Assembly: GCA_024803745.1 (NCBI GenBank)
Contig: JANJXV010000160.1
Coordinates: forward strand, 1,928,001 to 1,992,000
Source of the DNA: Megascapheus bottae
Taxonomy: Eukaryota > Chordata > Mammalia > Rodentia > Geomyidae
DNA: 64,000 bases
Reading direction: 5' to 3'
The notes beneath the pieces were generated by a model. That model ran no database searches. It was not told the origin of the DNA and saw only the letters and a list, made by a program, of their open reading frames with translations. A program made the translations under genes and the position numbers. Shown in pieces: positions 32,259 through 44,022 of the stretch. How positions within the stretch are numbered: the stretch's first letter is position 1; every line of letters begins with the position of its first letter.

Positions 32259-32999
32259 TCGTTGCAAGTACTAAGTTTTAAAAAGGTTATCTCACATATT
32301 TCGCTGGGCCTTTGCATGTATCATCATCTTCATTCTTGCCACACTCCTGGGAAATGAATCGCATCCTCCCTTTCCACAAATAGGAATGTGGAAAGGTGAG
32401 AAGCTTTGCGACCAATGAGATGATGGCGGCTCGGATCCGAAACATGTGGGCTCTCTGCCTGGCCTCTCCCACCCTTTCCTCAGGTGTTATTGGGCTTCTT
32501 TTCCAATAACCAAAGAAACCAAACTTCACCCCGACAGAAGAACTAAAACAAAGCTGATTTCTCCTTACTTCCCCTAATTCCTGACATCATAGATAAATAA
32601 AAAAGCAGTAATAAACCTGTAGGTCCTCACCTCTTAACTGATTTAAGTCCATCCCGAAAGTTACCAGGGGTGGAAATGAAATTGTCTGTTTCATGTTTGT
32701 AATCTTGGGAGAGAAGGGGACAGTCTGAAATTGGTGTTGTAAATTGGGATCCATTTGTGTTAGCCAGGTAAGAAGTCAGCTCGTTTTCTATTTTTTTTTA
32801 ATAATTTCCACAAATTTCCTTTTTGTTTTATTCTTGTGTCGATCTCTGTCTCTGTCTCTCTTCCTTCTCTCCCTTTTCATGTGCCCTCTCACATTTTCAC
32901 TTCCTATAAGAGGGATCACTGTGCCTGCACTAACATGTGCTATAAAAAAAAGCCTTTAAATGTGTATGTTGTTAAATGAAAAGAAATCGCATCTACATC
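32259..32999. other. Unique sequence with a TC-rich patch
   Basis: A (TCTG)n/(CTT)n-like patch lies at 32840-32875. Nothing else is recognised. Confidence 0.4.
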
Positions 33000-33330
33000 T
33001 GCCTGTGTGTCCTTGAGGTTGAAATTCCCTTTTAAAAGAGAGAATTAAATGATAAGGTTAGAGGTCTCCCGACTCCTCATAATTCTGTCTGTGATTAAAA
33101 GCCAATAGTTTCATTATTTTGGTGATGTTCTGGGGTTTTGGGGACTTAATTCTGCCTTGTAAATTGAGGTCAGCAAGCTAGAAGAAAACTGAAAATCCTC
33201 TGGGCTCGCTGCTATGTTCCCGAGACCAGAGTCGCTATCAGCTCTGTCCTAATGAATCTCCACTCTATTAAGTGGTTATTTGGTCTTGAAATAGGTCATT
33301 TGTAGCTCCTTCTCACTCAAGAACAGAAGG
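33000..33330. promoter_or_regulatory. Candidate conserved non-coding block (weak)
   Basis: Repeat-free, with CTAATGAAT, GATTAAAAG, ACTTAATTC and TCTATTAAG homeobox-like cores and several CpGs (ctcgctg, ccgagacc, gtcgct) inside otherwise CpG-poor DNA. Only sequence texture supports it. Confidence 0.25.
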
Positions 33331-33483
33331 CAAACTGTTAGAGAAGAACTGGAAGAACAGAAGGTGGATTGAGACTGAAAAGGGCTCTCCTACCAAGGGC
33401 TCCATTTAATGGACTCAGAATAAAGTGCTCTGGGATGGATGGGTCTTACTGTCTAGGAGAGGACCAGGGAGAAGGATGGAGGA

Positions 33484-33502
33484 GGGGTGGGGTGGGGGGG
33501 GG
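33484..33502 (+). other. G-quadruplex-capable motif
   Basis: GGGG-T-GGGG-T followed by nine G gives four G-tracts with one-base loops. A second G-rich patch lies at 33594-33607. Confidence 0.6.
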
Positions 33503-33888
33503 AATCTGATCAAGATGCCTTGCCTGCATACACAGGTAGGTCAAAATGAATCCCTCTGTACAACTAATTAAAGTTAATTTTAAAGTTAGTGTGTGGGGGG
33601 GTGGGGGAGAAAGATTGTGTTGAGGTGTTTTCAGTAGGATGCTGAGAGAACTCTGACCCAGAGAAAAGGAAGTTCCTGAGGAATATTAAGTGAATGGTAC
33701 CCAAGAGTACAGATTGAGGAACATTTAGGAATTTTTAAAAAATGAGCTGTTGGTAATTAGGCAAGAAATCTCCTCAGGTGGTCGCATGAAATATATTACC
33801 CAAACTGAGACACTCAAAAACAAAAGGGAAGGCCATGCATCATTCACAGGAACTACCCCAGACACACTGGAACTAAATAATACTATAA
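33503..33888. other. Unique sequence, nothing recognised
   Basis: Single-copy apart from the G-rich patch at 33594-33607. Confidence 0.4.
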
Positions 33889-34113
33889 GAAAATGAGTTT
33901 CAGGACTGGGAGCATAGCCTAGTGGTAGAGTGTTCCCCTAGCAAACACGAAGCCCTGGGTTTGATTCCTCAGTTCCACATATACAGAAAAAGCCAGAAGT
34001 GCCTCTGTGGCTCAAGTGGCAGAGCACTAACCTTGAGCAAAAAGTGTCCAAGGACAGTGTGCAGGCCCCGAGTTCAAGCTCCAGGACTGGTTAAAAAAAA
34101 AAAAAGAGTTTCA
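33889..34113 (+). mobile_element. IDL-Geo dimeric SINE, intermediate type
   Basis: The element is 33903-34099. Left half: 'agcctagtggtagagtgtt' and 'gggtttgattcc'. Right half: 'gtggctcaagtggcagagc' and 'ttgagcaaaaagtgtccaa'. The right half combines the old 'ttgagcaaaaag' state with the newer 'tccaaggacagtg' state. A short duplication GAGTTTCA plus flanking A's bounds it (33895-33902, 34106-34113). Confidence 0.88.
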
Positions 34114-34924
34114 TGTGTACTGTTTAGGCCATAGGGTGCAGGCGTACTTTCAGCTCCTATTCCTGGGCCAAAAGCAGACATTACTAATGGATTGTGGCTT
34201 CTGTCCCTTTAAACTGGACTGTGGTCTCAAATCCATTCTCAACAGAGCCTCCCTCTTCTTCCCTACAAATCCATAGGCAGGAGCAGAGGGGAACAGATCT
34301 TTGTGGTCATTAACAACATTTATTTCCACTCTGTTCCTTTCCCCCCCCGCCCCTTTTAATCCTCCCATTTTTCTCTCTTTAGAATCTAGAATTCTATATC
34401 GCACGTGTTAGATAAGTCTCAGAGTTTGCTTGAAAATCTTGTGCTTTTAAAAATGCTTTATGACATTTTATCAATTCACTACCTAGAACAATTAGGTACA
34501 AATAACCACCATACTCTGTTTTGTTTTGTTTTCAATTTAGGCCTGAAAAAGAAATCTTCTAGTAGATTTCCACTGGTTGGAAATTTTAAGGTTGGGATAA
34601 GTAAACATGGTCATTTTCTAAGGGAGGAGTCTGGTCTCAACCTTAGGAAATACATCAGAGAATTCCAACATGCTTGGCTAACAGTTGCTAAACTGAGTGG
34701 GCTCAGCCAAGAACAGTGGTCCAGATTTATGAGCACATACGAGGCCAACCTTCTTAGGAACACTAATATCTATCATTTGTCCGTTCTGCGAGAAAGGTCA
34801 GGGGATGTGGCAAGGACCATTTCAAGGGTCCCTGTGCCACTTGCATAAGAGACCAATGACCTGCAAACAAGGTCATCTGTTACTAAAATGGAAAGGTGCA
34901 CTGGGAGCACTAGTCTAATTCCAG
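34114..34924. other. Unique sequence; contains a 147-codon open frame
   Basis: The 34405-34848 plus frame is the second longest outside repeats apart from low-complexity ones. It starts at an ATG but has no known domain, signal peptide or neighbouring splice-site pattern. I treat it as chance. C-run at 34341. Confidence 0.4.
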
Positions 34925-35075
34925 AGCAGTGATCTGGAGCCTGACAACAAATGCCCTGTGGCTTATATCGCTCCCCAATAAAAATGGTATTTGATGTTAT
35001 CCGAGCTAGTCATTGTAAATTAGTTTATTGCAAATGAAGATACAATTTCATGTGGAGAGCAGTAAGCTTTCTTTC
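34925..35075. promoter_or_regulatory. Candidate conserved non-coding block (weak)
   Basis: Repeat-free, with GTAAATTAGTTTATTG, TTGCAAATGAA (octamer-like) and GTTATCCGAGC. The texture resembles neural or developmental enhancers. Unproven. Confidence 0.25.
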
Positions 35076-35204
35076 TCAGACCCAACAGCCTGTGAGTTGA
35101 ATGCAGTCTTTAAAAATATTTGTATTTGTTCCTTTTTCATATTTAAGACCTTATTTCAGGTTTCCAGACTTTAGTCTGGAATGATGATGGATGCTTGCAT
35201 TTTA

Positions 35205-35400
35205 AACACATAAATAATAAACATTATTATAAAAATATAATATATAGTAATATATTTATTTGTATAAACATAAATAATATATTCTATTATATATTTTATA
35301 TGTAAATATATGTCTAGGAATATAAATATATGTATAATTATACATGCATATTACTATATGGATATGCAATAGTATGTATTATTATAAGAATTATTGTTAC
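35205..35400. repeat. AT-rich tract with small palindromes
   Basis: Almost only A and T, with ttattataaaaatataat-type runs and local inverted repeats over about 195 bases. Confidence 0.8.
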
Positions 35401-37837
35401 TTTAGAAACCTGAAAAAGTGTCCATTCATGCAAAGGCACTGGGGTATATCTCAGTTACACCTGATCATGCTTGTTTAGTATGTTTCCTTCCTTCCCTTGA
35501 GGTATTTTAGTTTGCAACTCCTGGTTTAGTTTAATAAGTGAGTCATGAAGGCATCGACCATGAAATTGAAGACGTAGTCACCCAAGAGTGTATTTTAATT
35601 TAAATTTAACATTAGCCAATGCTTCAGGCTAATGATAAACATTACCCAACTGCTGCACACACACATACACACCCATACACCAAAGTACCCATACAAGCAC
35701 ACACACAAGCACATGTAGCATCTTTACATGGTGTTCTAGTCATTCAACCAAATACCGAGTTGCCAGAAATAGTCAGGGGTCTTAATAACAAAGACTTGAC
35801 CTCAAAAACAAAAACAAAAGGATTTAACCTTCTCTAAAGGATAGAGGATGGTTTCCCTGAAAATGGGAAGCACAAAGCAAGCCTGGTAACTGAGTCAAGA
35901 AGGAAGCTGGGGAGGTGGCAGAGCTGTTACCCACACCACAGCTCGGTGAGGCCTGGAAGCCTGAAGCCTTGCCAGGCACATTTCACTGGTTGGGGCTGAC
36001 TCTCACCTCCTGGTCTTCCTCCAGGCTCCCCTAGAGGCAAGTAGAAGAGAAGCCTCCTTCCCCACTCAGGCTTGCACATGGCACTGGTGTGGAACTTGTC
36101 CAGGGTTCCCAGGAAAGTCTATCTCCAGGACTCAGCCAGCATGTGAACATTCTGTGCAGCTCAGCCTCTGGGAACAGGAACCTGATTTTCTTCCCCAGGA
36201 TCTCTGGACCACAGGGAAGGGAGAAGCGCTTTCTATAATCCTGACAGAAAAGACAGTGTTTCCATTGCCCCATGCCACACAGGGGCCTAATTAAATCAGC
36301 CTGTGTTACAGGGATTGTACCACAGGGCCTCACACTGATCCCCGCTTCTGTTTCTCAGGCCACGGGGTTCAGATAATGAACCCGAACTGCTTCTCAATTC
36401 ATTGCAAATTCCAGAAGGCAGGGGAGGAATTTTAAAAAAAAATAAAAAAAAATTAAGCCAGGGTTGATGTTGCCAGGCTATTAAACCACTCTTCATTAAA
36501 CAAAGTAACGAGAAGGCAGAGGAAGGGGTTGATTTTCTAGCCCGGGGAAGTCTTTGTTACAGAGTTCTGACCTTAAGAACTGACAGCAAAAGGTTTTGTT
36601 CATGGAGCAACTCAGACAATGTCAGTTGGATAAAGAAGTCTGTTTGGATTTTTCAAAGTGCTGGAAGAGGAAGGGAGAGTTTAGAACTGGAAATGATGAT
36701 GATGATGTTGGATACAGAGATACCTGGTCCTGAGTTCACATCCTAGCTCTCTCATTCCCAGCTGTGTGACAGTTCTCAGCTTTATCTGTGCTGGGTGATG
36801 GATATCCAGGGAGTATGCCCACTCCATCAGTCACAGCTGGCTCAGGTATTGGCTTAATGGAAGCCTGCCTGTCTGCCTGCCTGCCTTGCTAGATTTTGAG
36901 TCCTATGAGGGGAAAAGATCTCATCTACTTTGTCTACCCGAGAGTCACTTCTCACCCCCCTCAGTAAATATTGGATGAGCATTTAATGAATTCACGAATA
37001 AGCAAAGTAAGACGTTTCATTTATCATACCTAGATAATCTTGACAACCACCCCAGGAGACGGGGCCTGCACGTCTGCACCCTTTCCAAGCATCTCCATTG
37101 GAGAACCAATTAGCCAGAAAGGTTAGACCAAAACAATTTTTTTTTCTTAAATTCACAAGAACAGACTTTTTTTTGTAATCTTTACCTTGAACCTTTCTCC
37201 CAATTCCCCAAGACTTTCTGCCACACATGCAAAGACTTTTTTCTGAATTTCAAAATCCTCATTCCCATCCCCTTCCCCAGACCCTAGATGATGGAACTAA
37301 AGAATCACAAAGAATCAAAATACAGCGTTTGTTCTCATTGAGAAGTCCTTGTTTCCCTGCAGGTGAAGGCCCATGAAATCATTTCACACAAGACAGACAG
37401 GCATGCGATGTTTCCCGTCACACATCTGCATCCCACCTGCTTGGACCACTCATCTTATATGGTCCAATGTGCAGTAACCATTGAGGCACATCCCCTCTAA
37501 AATCAACATTTTTCTTGGTAACCTGATCTGCCTCTTTGCTTTATACTTCACATCGCCTCAGAGATTTTATTCTGCCAATGGAAAATGAACGAATGCCATT
37601 TCTTTGGATCTACTTTTGTTAGAAAGGAATAGCATATCTCATTCTGGGAAGACCATTATCAACTGGTATCACAATGCCCACCTTTGTCTCTGCTCTAGAA
37701 TTTCAGAGATATGAACCTTACAAGTCTATGGATTCATTCTGTTTTGCCATTTTTGTGGGCAATCCATTAGCCTGTCAGAGGCCAGTGAGCCAAGGACAAT
37801 TGTAGATCTTTGTTTTCTTTTTCAATTTCCTTTTTTT
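35401..37837. other. Long unique stretch
   Basis: About 2.4 kb with few recognisable features: a CA-rich patch (35655-35710), GATGATGATG (36694-36706) and a (TGCC)n patch (36866-36886). No gene is recognised; a 100-codon minus frame at 36031-36333 has no known motif. Confidence 0.4.
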
Positions 37838-38052
37838 TTCTTGATGGTACCACTGGTGGAATTCAGGGCCTCATGCTTCCTGAGCAAGCACTCTGCCATT
37901 TGAGCACACAGTAGTCCTTTTCAGTTCACTTGCTTTTAGTTTCTCAAATGGATTCTTGGGCTTTTACCCAGGCTTTCTTCAGATCATGATCCTCCTACTT
38001 CTGCCTCCTGAGTACCTGGGATGACAGATATGGGCTACCATGCCCAGCAATG
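37838..38052 (-). mobile_element. Old fused B1-ID SINE, antisense
   Basis: Reversed ID-like part first ('gtggaattcagggcctcatg', 'gcaagcactctgccatttg'), then a reversed B1-like part ('gatcctcctacttctgcctc', 'gggctaccatgcccagc'). This order (B1 then ID on the minus strand) fits the old fused B1-dID type known in several rodents. It differs from the Geo composites by a true ID half. Confidence 0.7.
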
Positions 38053-38680
38053 CAAATCATAAGTTTTTAAGATCAAATAGAATAAAGGATGGTTGGCTAT
38101 CATTGATTTTCTGAGAAATCAATATCCAAATCAACTATCTAAGTCACCATTTACATTCAAATAGTCTACACAAAGCTACGGTGTTCTTGAGCCCAGTTCC
38201 ACAGTCAGGTTAGAAACCTATGGGTTGGAATAACTACTATAAATCGGACTTTTCCAAATATAAGTGATTGTCTTTTAGACCACATGGAATGCTTACAGAA
38301 ATTGTGAATTCCAAGGCTTACCTCCTAGAGAGTTTAATAACACAGGGGACCCCCAGAATGTATAGCCCTGATCCATACCCTGCTTCTGCAGGAAGGGGCT
38401 TCAAGTAACTTCATGAGCTCATTGCACGCCCTCCAGTGCGACACTCAAGTGCTCTCAGGCTTAATTTCCTCATCTGAACACCAGGTACGAAAACACCCAG
38501 GCAATGTCACGAAATGCTGCCAAGTTAATCTGTGGGGAGGTGGTTGGCAATTCTATCAAGTGCTCTATACAGGTATAAAGTATTCCAGTTTTCAGCTCAC
38601 TTGGTTGTAATTTTTTTTATTTTTGCTTATTGGGGACCAGTTTCAGGTGATTTGCAAGGTCCACTGTATAAAGGAAATAT
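38053..38680. other. Unique sequence, nothing recognised
   Basis: No repeat or gene recognised. Confidence 0.4.
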
Positions 38681-38897
38681 AAAAAGCAAATTTGGGCTGG
38701 GAGTTTGGCCTACTGGTAGAGTGTTTGCTTTGCATGCACAGAGACCCAGGTTCGATTCCTTGGTACCACATACATAGAAAAAAGCCGGAAGTGGTGCTGA
38801 AGCTCAAGTGGTAGAGCTCTAGCCTTGAGAAAGTCCAAGGACAGTGCTCAGGCCCTGAGCTCAAGCCCAGGACTGGTTTTAAAAAAAAGCAAATTTG
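38681..38897 (+). mobile_element. IDL-Geo dimeric SINE with perfect target duplication
   Basis: The element is about 38695-38883. Box A-like 'tggcctactgg' and box B 'ggttcgattcc' are intact. The right half has 'ttgagaaagtccaagga'. The 14-base duplication AAAAAGCAAATTTG lies at 38681-38694 and 38884-38897. It carries the 'ggtagagtg' subfamily state. Confidence 0.93.
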
Positions 38898-38971
38898 ATG
38901 ATGATGCCAAGCTGATAGCCATGGGGGTTCTAAACTGCATGGGTTCTGTGGGTGTGTCGAAAACTTAAGGA

Positions 38972-39165
38972 GTAATGGCTGTAATCCTAGAGGCCATTCT
39001 GGAGGCTAGAATATGAGAAAAGTCTATGGGAGACTCTTATCTCCAATTCACTACCAAAAGCAACAACAAAAGAAACAGAAATGGAGCTGTGGTTCAAGTG
39101 GTGAAGCTCTAGAGTTTCTGCAAAGAAGCTCAGGTATAGCACCCAGCCCTAAGTTCAAAACAAAA
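38972..39165 (+). mobile_element. 7SL/B1-headed Geo SINE, degraded
   Basis: 'aatggctgtaatcctagagg', then 'agactcttatctccaattc', then 'gctgtggttcaagtggtgaa', ending 'ctaagttcaaaac' with an A-rich tail. A younger copy of the same family follows directly. Confidence 0.75.
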
Positions 39166-39170
39166 ACAAA

Positions 39171-39402
39171 GCCCAGCATGGTGGCTCATGCCTGTAATCC
39201 TAGCTACTCAGGAGGCTGAGATCTGAGGATCAAGGTTCAAAGCCAGCCCCAGCACAAAAGGACCTGAGACTCTTATCTCCAATTAACCTCTAGAAAACAG
39301 GAAGTGGGGCTTGGCTCAAGGGTCGGGTGGTAGCCTTGAGCCGAAGAGCTCAGGGACAGCACCCAGGCTGAGTTCAAGCCCTATGACCCACAAAAAAAAG
39401 AC
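39171..39402 (+). mobile_element. 7SL/B1-headed Geo SINE, well preserved
   Basis: A complete copy from 'gcccagcatggtggctcatg' through 'ctactcaggaggctgagat' and 'agactcttatctccaatta' to an A-tail near 39395. Its right half 'ggggcttggctcaagggtc' matches the 9853 copy. It inserted in the A-rich tail of the preceding SINE. Confidence 0.88.
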
Positions 39403-39838
39403 AATTCTAGCCCAAAGTCAATGGCAAATAGTGGTAACATGTCCAACTCTTAAGTAAAAGGTGACAGCTTTGGAAAAGCTACTGAAGATTCAAAACCACT
39501 ACTGTGTATGCATACTCCCCCACCTCTCCTTCCATTGTCCCAGGATTAAATATTCATTGCCTTTCTCTGTGCAAACAGAGACAGAGCCTAAGACACACAT
39601 CATAAAAAATGCAATGTAAAGTTTCTCCCTAATTTCAGTTTCTGTATTAGAAATGCATTTTTGAATGACCTTCCCACTGCTGGGGTCGAACACCTAATCT
39701 TCCCTGCCCGGGTGAGTGTTATTCTGGGGAAACGTGGGTGTGTATGGAAGACCAAGAGATCAAGGACAAATCCCCATCAGCTGTCTGGCAATCCTCACCC
39801 CATCAATACACACAGTGTTCAACATATGTTCAGGAAGT
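39403..39838. other. Unique sequence, nothing recognised
   Basis: No repeat or gene recognised. Confidence 0.4.
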
Positions 39839-40020
39839 CAGGCGCTGGTAGCTCATACCTGTAATCCTAGCTACTCAGAAGGCTGAGATCTGAGGATCAT
39901 GGTTCAAAGCCAGCCTGGGCAGGAAAAGTCCAGGAGACTTTTATCTCCAATCCATCACCAGAAAAACAGAAGCGACACTGTGACTCAAAGCAGTAGAACA
40001 CTAGCCTGCAGAAAAAGATG
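39839..40020 (+). mobile_element. 7SL/B1-headed Geo SINE, 3' end broken
   Basis: The head 'caggcgctggtagctcatac' and linker 'gacttttatctccaatcc' are followed by a right half that stops after 'agtagaacactagcctgcag'. A 20-base scrap 'gcgtgagccactggcactc' at 40036-40054, reversed head sequence, follows. This suggests a second truncated element or a rearrangement. Confidence 0.75.
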
Positions 40021-40054
40021 AAGGCCCACAACCAGCGTGAGCCACTGGCACTCT

Positions 40055-41096
40055 GTTTCCACTGCTCTTTTGAAGGCAGGGATATTTACATTAACATATT
40101 GTATATGATTCCTATGAAACTCCAAATACGCGTGAAAGAAAATACAACAGCACTCACCAAGTTCTACTACGTTTTCTTCCGACTAACTCCTGTTTACAAA
40201 CGTTGAAGGCTCTGGTGTAGCTCAGGAAACCTTTTCAAAGCTCCAGCAGTTAATTATAGCTGACTCTGGGGCTGGGAAAGCCGACTACACTACACTCTGA
40301 GATCAATGGCTCTGGCTAGACTGGGAGGGGAGAAATGCCACTCAGATGGTAATCACTGAATGCTTCTCAAACCCAGGGAAGCAAGGCAGGGCCTCACTCC
40401 CATAATCCTCTGCACCAGCTCTTCCACACAGGTCAATGCAAAAGCAGCCTGCACTCCCCAAGCAAAACCTGCCACAGCTCTCCAGAGAAACAAACGACAT
40501 TCCCATACAGAACGTATTATGTGTATATATTACTACTTACGCTATCATAATACATGCAAATGTAAAGAATATATCGTAGAATATCCAAACATACAATGAA
40601 GTGCATCACTGATTGTTGAGCCCTCCAGCTGGGCCCATAGCCTGTGCTGCAACTACAGAACTTGAGCGGGCAGATGTCTCTATTGGTATATTGGCTTACA
40701 TTACTGTGGATGCGCACTCAAGAGTGAGACTTATTTACTTGGGCTTTCCCCCCCCCCATTCTGTCAATTAGAAAGGGCAAGCCCTGGTTTGCCACCTTCT
40801 CCACCATTGTAACTGCTTTGCTTACTATACGGAAGTCCTCAGGTAATTCTTGCCAAGTGGATGGATGCTGGCAAAAGACTTAGAGAAACCATCTGCCAAG
40901 AATTAATAGAGGTTACTCTGCAGAGAGATTAGGAGATGACTTTTAAATACACTGCTGTTACCCTTTTTAATTTTAATATTTTTGGAGCCAACTTCTGCGG
41001 AAACTACTTTTCTAATGAAGAAGAAAATGAAATGAATGTAGCTTGGGACCCAAGTGATCCCAAACATGAATAGTAGCTAAGAAGTTTAGCCTTCAA
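40055..41096. other. Unique sequence, nothing recognised
   Basis: A C-run lies at 40749-40758. No gene or repeat recognised. Confidence 0.4.
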
Positions 41097-41218
41097 AAGC
41101 CAGGCACGTGCCTGTCATCCTAGTCACTCAGGAGGCTGAGACCTGAGGATCACAGTCCAAAGCCAGCCTGGACAGAAAAGTCCATGAGACTCGAATCTCT
41201 GCTTAATCAACAAAGCTC
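41097..41218 (+). mobile_element. 7SL/B1-like SINE head without Geo half
   Basis: 'agccaggcacgtgcctgtc', 'cactcaggaggctgagacct' and 'aatctctgcttaatc' cover the head and linker only. The right half is absent or unrecognisable. Confidence 0.7.
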
Positions 41219-41287
41219 ATTGGTGGGTGAGAAGAATGCACAGCACTGACACCCATGGAGGGACGGTGTAAGTAGATCAGGCCTCTG

Positions 41288-41301
41288 CCGCCAGGGGGCG
41301 T
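41288..41301 (+). promoter_or_regulatory. Strong CTCF-like binding motif
   Basis: CCGCCAGGGGGCGT has the classic CAGGGGGCG centre and two mismatches to CCASYAGRKGGCRS (third and last bases). It lies in unique, CpG-containing sequence, points to the plus strand, and forms a convergent pair with the minus-strand motif at 61424. Confidence 0.55.
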
Positions 41302-42086
41302 CTCCTCCATCTAGAGCTGCATGGCCAGCTGGTGAACAGGCGGGGAAGGCTGTCCTTTGAGATGCTGTCTGTAATGCAGCCAGCTGGCAGATAGCTTGGT
41401 GCAACGCAAGCCTGGCATTTAATAAACCAGAAGTGTCGTTTTACTACTGAACCCTCTCCTTTATACTAAGAAGATAATGAAGACACTATCTGGCATTTCT
41501 TGGGGCATCTGGAAGAGTTAAAGAAGTGAAGAGCTTGCTTTGCTCTGGAGAGGAGGAAGATAAATCTTTACACGCAGAGGAAAAGCCTGTATAAAAAATG
41601 GATCTTCTTTGGTATTGGAGGAGAGGAGGGAGCTATAATTTGTTTGTAAAGGGCACTTCGAAGTTTTACTTCAGCAATTTTATTACAAATTAACAAGACA
41701 ACCCTCATAAGCATAAAATAACAACCATAAAGATAGAGGTGGGATTTTTTTTAAAGCTTTTATCTCAACCAGTAGGAATGCTGTTATAAAAGATGGATAC
41801 GTAAAATAAGGCAGAGGATAGTTTTGGATAAGAGGGTGAACTAGAATGCCCTGCACGTCACAGACTAGGAATGGAAGTTTGGGGGATTAATTGAAGAAGA
41901 GTTCTCCAGAGATATAAAGAGAGGCAGAGAAAGTGAATTCCTGAGAAAAATGATAATCAGGGTGATGTTCCCCCCAGTGCCAGGAATTGTTTGATGAATC
42001 GGTGGCATTTTGATATCTAATATTTCATTTCAAGTGATTGCTTATCATGGTTCATGCTGTAATTTCCTGCCATTAGCCAAAGCAAG
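41302..42086. other. Unique sequence, nothing recognised
   Basis: AT-moderate single-copy sequence. No gene or repeat recognised. Confidence 0.4.
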
Positions 42087-42293
42087 AAGGGGAGGGGGGA
42101 GAGGGGGAGGGAGGGAGAGGGAGGAGGAGAAGGAAGGGGAGAGGAAGGGGGAGAGGGAGAGGGGGAGAGAGGTGGAGGGAGAGGGGGAGAGAGGTGGAGG
42201 GAGGGAGGGAGGGAGGGGAGAGGGAGGGGGAGAGGGGGAGAGGGAGGGAGAGAGAGAGAGAGGAAGAGAGAGAGAGAGGAAGAGAGAGAGAGT
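42087..42293. repeat. (GGGA)n/(AG)n polypurine array, about 205 bases
   Basis: Almost pure purine on the plus strand, in ggga, gagg and aga units. It can form both G-quadruplex and triplex structures, and is likely length-variable. All overlapping frames of 84-97 codons are repeat translations. Confidence 0.95.
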
Positions 42294-43182
42294 CTCCATT
42301 TAAACAAGTCACACCATGAGGACTAAACCTGTCATTCTTAAGCATAAGAGAATCTTCAAGAGACTACTTTTCTAGTTAATATAGCTAATTCGAACTAGTA
42401 CCGAGGCTTTCCTATGTATTAGGAAAACTATGGAAACTTGTATTTTCAGACTTTGCTCTTTATTTTCCCGGAATTGACAAGTTTTTCAGATCAAATTCTC
42501 TTTAAATCCAAAAGCAGACCCTTTTCATAGAAACAAAGAATTTAGTTAATATATAGATTTTATTTCCACACACAATAAAAAGAAGTTGCCGCTGTGGCAT
42601 TATTTTAAGAAAAGCTGTGAGAGTTGAGAAGCAACAAGTGATAACTCCCCAGAGGTAGAAACCCAACACAAGACAGGACCAGAGCAAAGAATCCCTGTAG
42701 ACACCGGACGAGGTATCAGACTTTTTTTTCTCCCCCCTTGGATCAGAGCTCAATGCTTCCATTTAAAATGTTCACCAATTCAATGCATATTTAAGGCTGC
42801 ATGGTGTAATGTGTACACACAATGGAATGGCTACCGTGGCCCAGCCATCCTTCATCTCATGTAGCTTGTGTCTATGGCAAAACACCTCAAATCTATACTC
42901 GCAAAAATAAGTCTGTACATTGTAGATGAACAGGAAAACGAGGAAACAGCTCAAAAGTCAGGAAACAAAGGGGAGCTGGCAAGGATTCCCAGAGGAAGTG
43001 ACATTTGAAGGATGAGGAAGATGGTCTCACCACACTGGTGGAAGCAGCTACCTGAAAGTACAGGGGACATATGAGTCTGGGTGGGGAAACCAAGAAATGT
43101 TTGGTATTATCAGAGTTGATGAAGGTTATGGAGAAGTAACAGGATCTGACTTTGAAAAGTAGTCAGAGGTCTCTGGTCTGTA
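42294..43182. other. Unique sequence, nothing recognised
   Basis: No feature recognised. 42930-43150 has a weak resemblance to an ancient 'gtgacatttgaaggatgag' repeat that I cannot place. Confidence 0.35.
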
Positions 43183-43449
43183 TTGATAGGAACCTTTTTG
43201 TTGTTTCTTGTCATTTGTGGGGCTTGAACTCGAGGCCTGACCGTCTTTTGCACAAGGCTAATGATCTACTACTTTGAGCCACAGCTCTACTTCTGGTTTG
43301 TGAGTGGTTCACTAAGGATGAGAGTTTTACTGGGACTTTTCTGCCCCGGCTAGCTTCAAATTGCAATCCTCAGATTTCAGTCTCCCGAGTAGCTAGGATT
43401 ACAGATGTGAGCCACTGGCACCCAGTTTGATATGAACTTCAAAAGATCC
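43183..43449 (-). mobile_element. 7SL/B1-headed Geo SINE, antisense, with target duplication
   Basis: The element is about 43198-43436: 'gtggggcttgaactcgaggc', 'aaggctaatgatctactact', 'agtctcccgagtagctagg' and 'gtgagccactggcaccc'. Imperfect duplications TTGATAGGAACCTT (43183) and TTGATATGAACTT (43437) flank it. Confidence 0.85.
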
Positions 43450-43980
43450 ATTCAGTGTAGAGAAGGAAAACTGGAGATTATGTAAGGATGCAAAAGACTC
43501 CTATTTCTAATAGACACTCTACCACTAACTTAAGCAATCCACTTTCCCAGCCTTCAGAACCTTCAAGGAAAGCCTGGGGAGATGTGTTTCTGTCCTCTGA
43601 ACACTGTGTAAAAACACAAGTGGGAATGAGGAGGCGGGAAATGGCATATCTAAGAATGAGCTAGGATAAACCTACCGAAGGGGAGCACTCCACTAAAAGT
43701 GCTCAGAACAAATGCATGGGATGCAGAAAGCCCTCTGAGTCACCAAGTTCCGCGGGCAAAGCATGCTGCCACCCAGAAATCTGGAAGAAACCTCCATGGT
43801 GTTTTTCATGGCAGTGACATGATTTTCTATTTCCTTCCACCACATACAAAGGCTCCAGGTCATCCTCATTCTTGCAAATACAATGGTCTTCTGATGTCAG
43901 CAGGCTGGCAGCTTTGAGCCTTGATCTTGATAGCTTTGATGTTTTTCACTTCCCTCATGACTGGTAACTGGAAACCTTTT

Positions 43981-43992
43981 CCCCCCCCCCCC
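43981..43992 (+). repeat. Poly-C run
   Basis: Twelve consecutive C, a likely site of length variation and sequencing error. Confidence 0.9.
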
Positions 43993-44022
43993 TCTTGAAT
44001 GAATAAACACATTGGTCATTTC

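Noticed and set aside
34405..34848. 147-codon open frame on the plus strand
   Set aside because: No known motif or family resemblance; single unsupported frame in unique DNA.
42010..42345. Long Arg/Glu/Gly and Ser/Pro/Leu frames on both strands
   Set aside because: Pure translation of the GGGA/AG polypurine array; the same applies at 20194-20472, 21242-21469 and 63419-63815.
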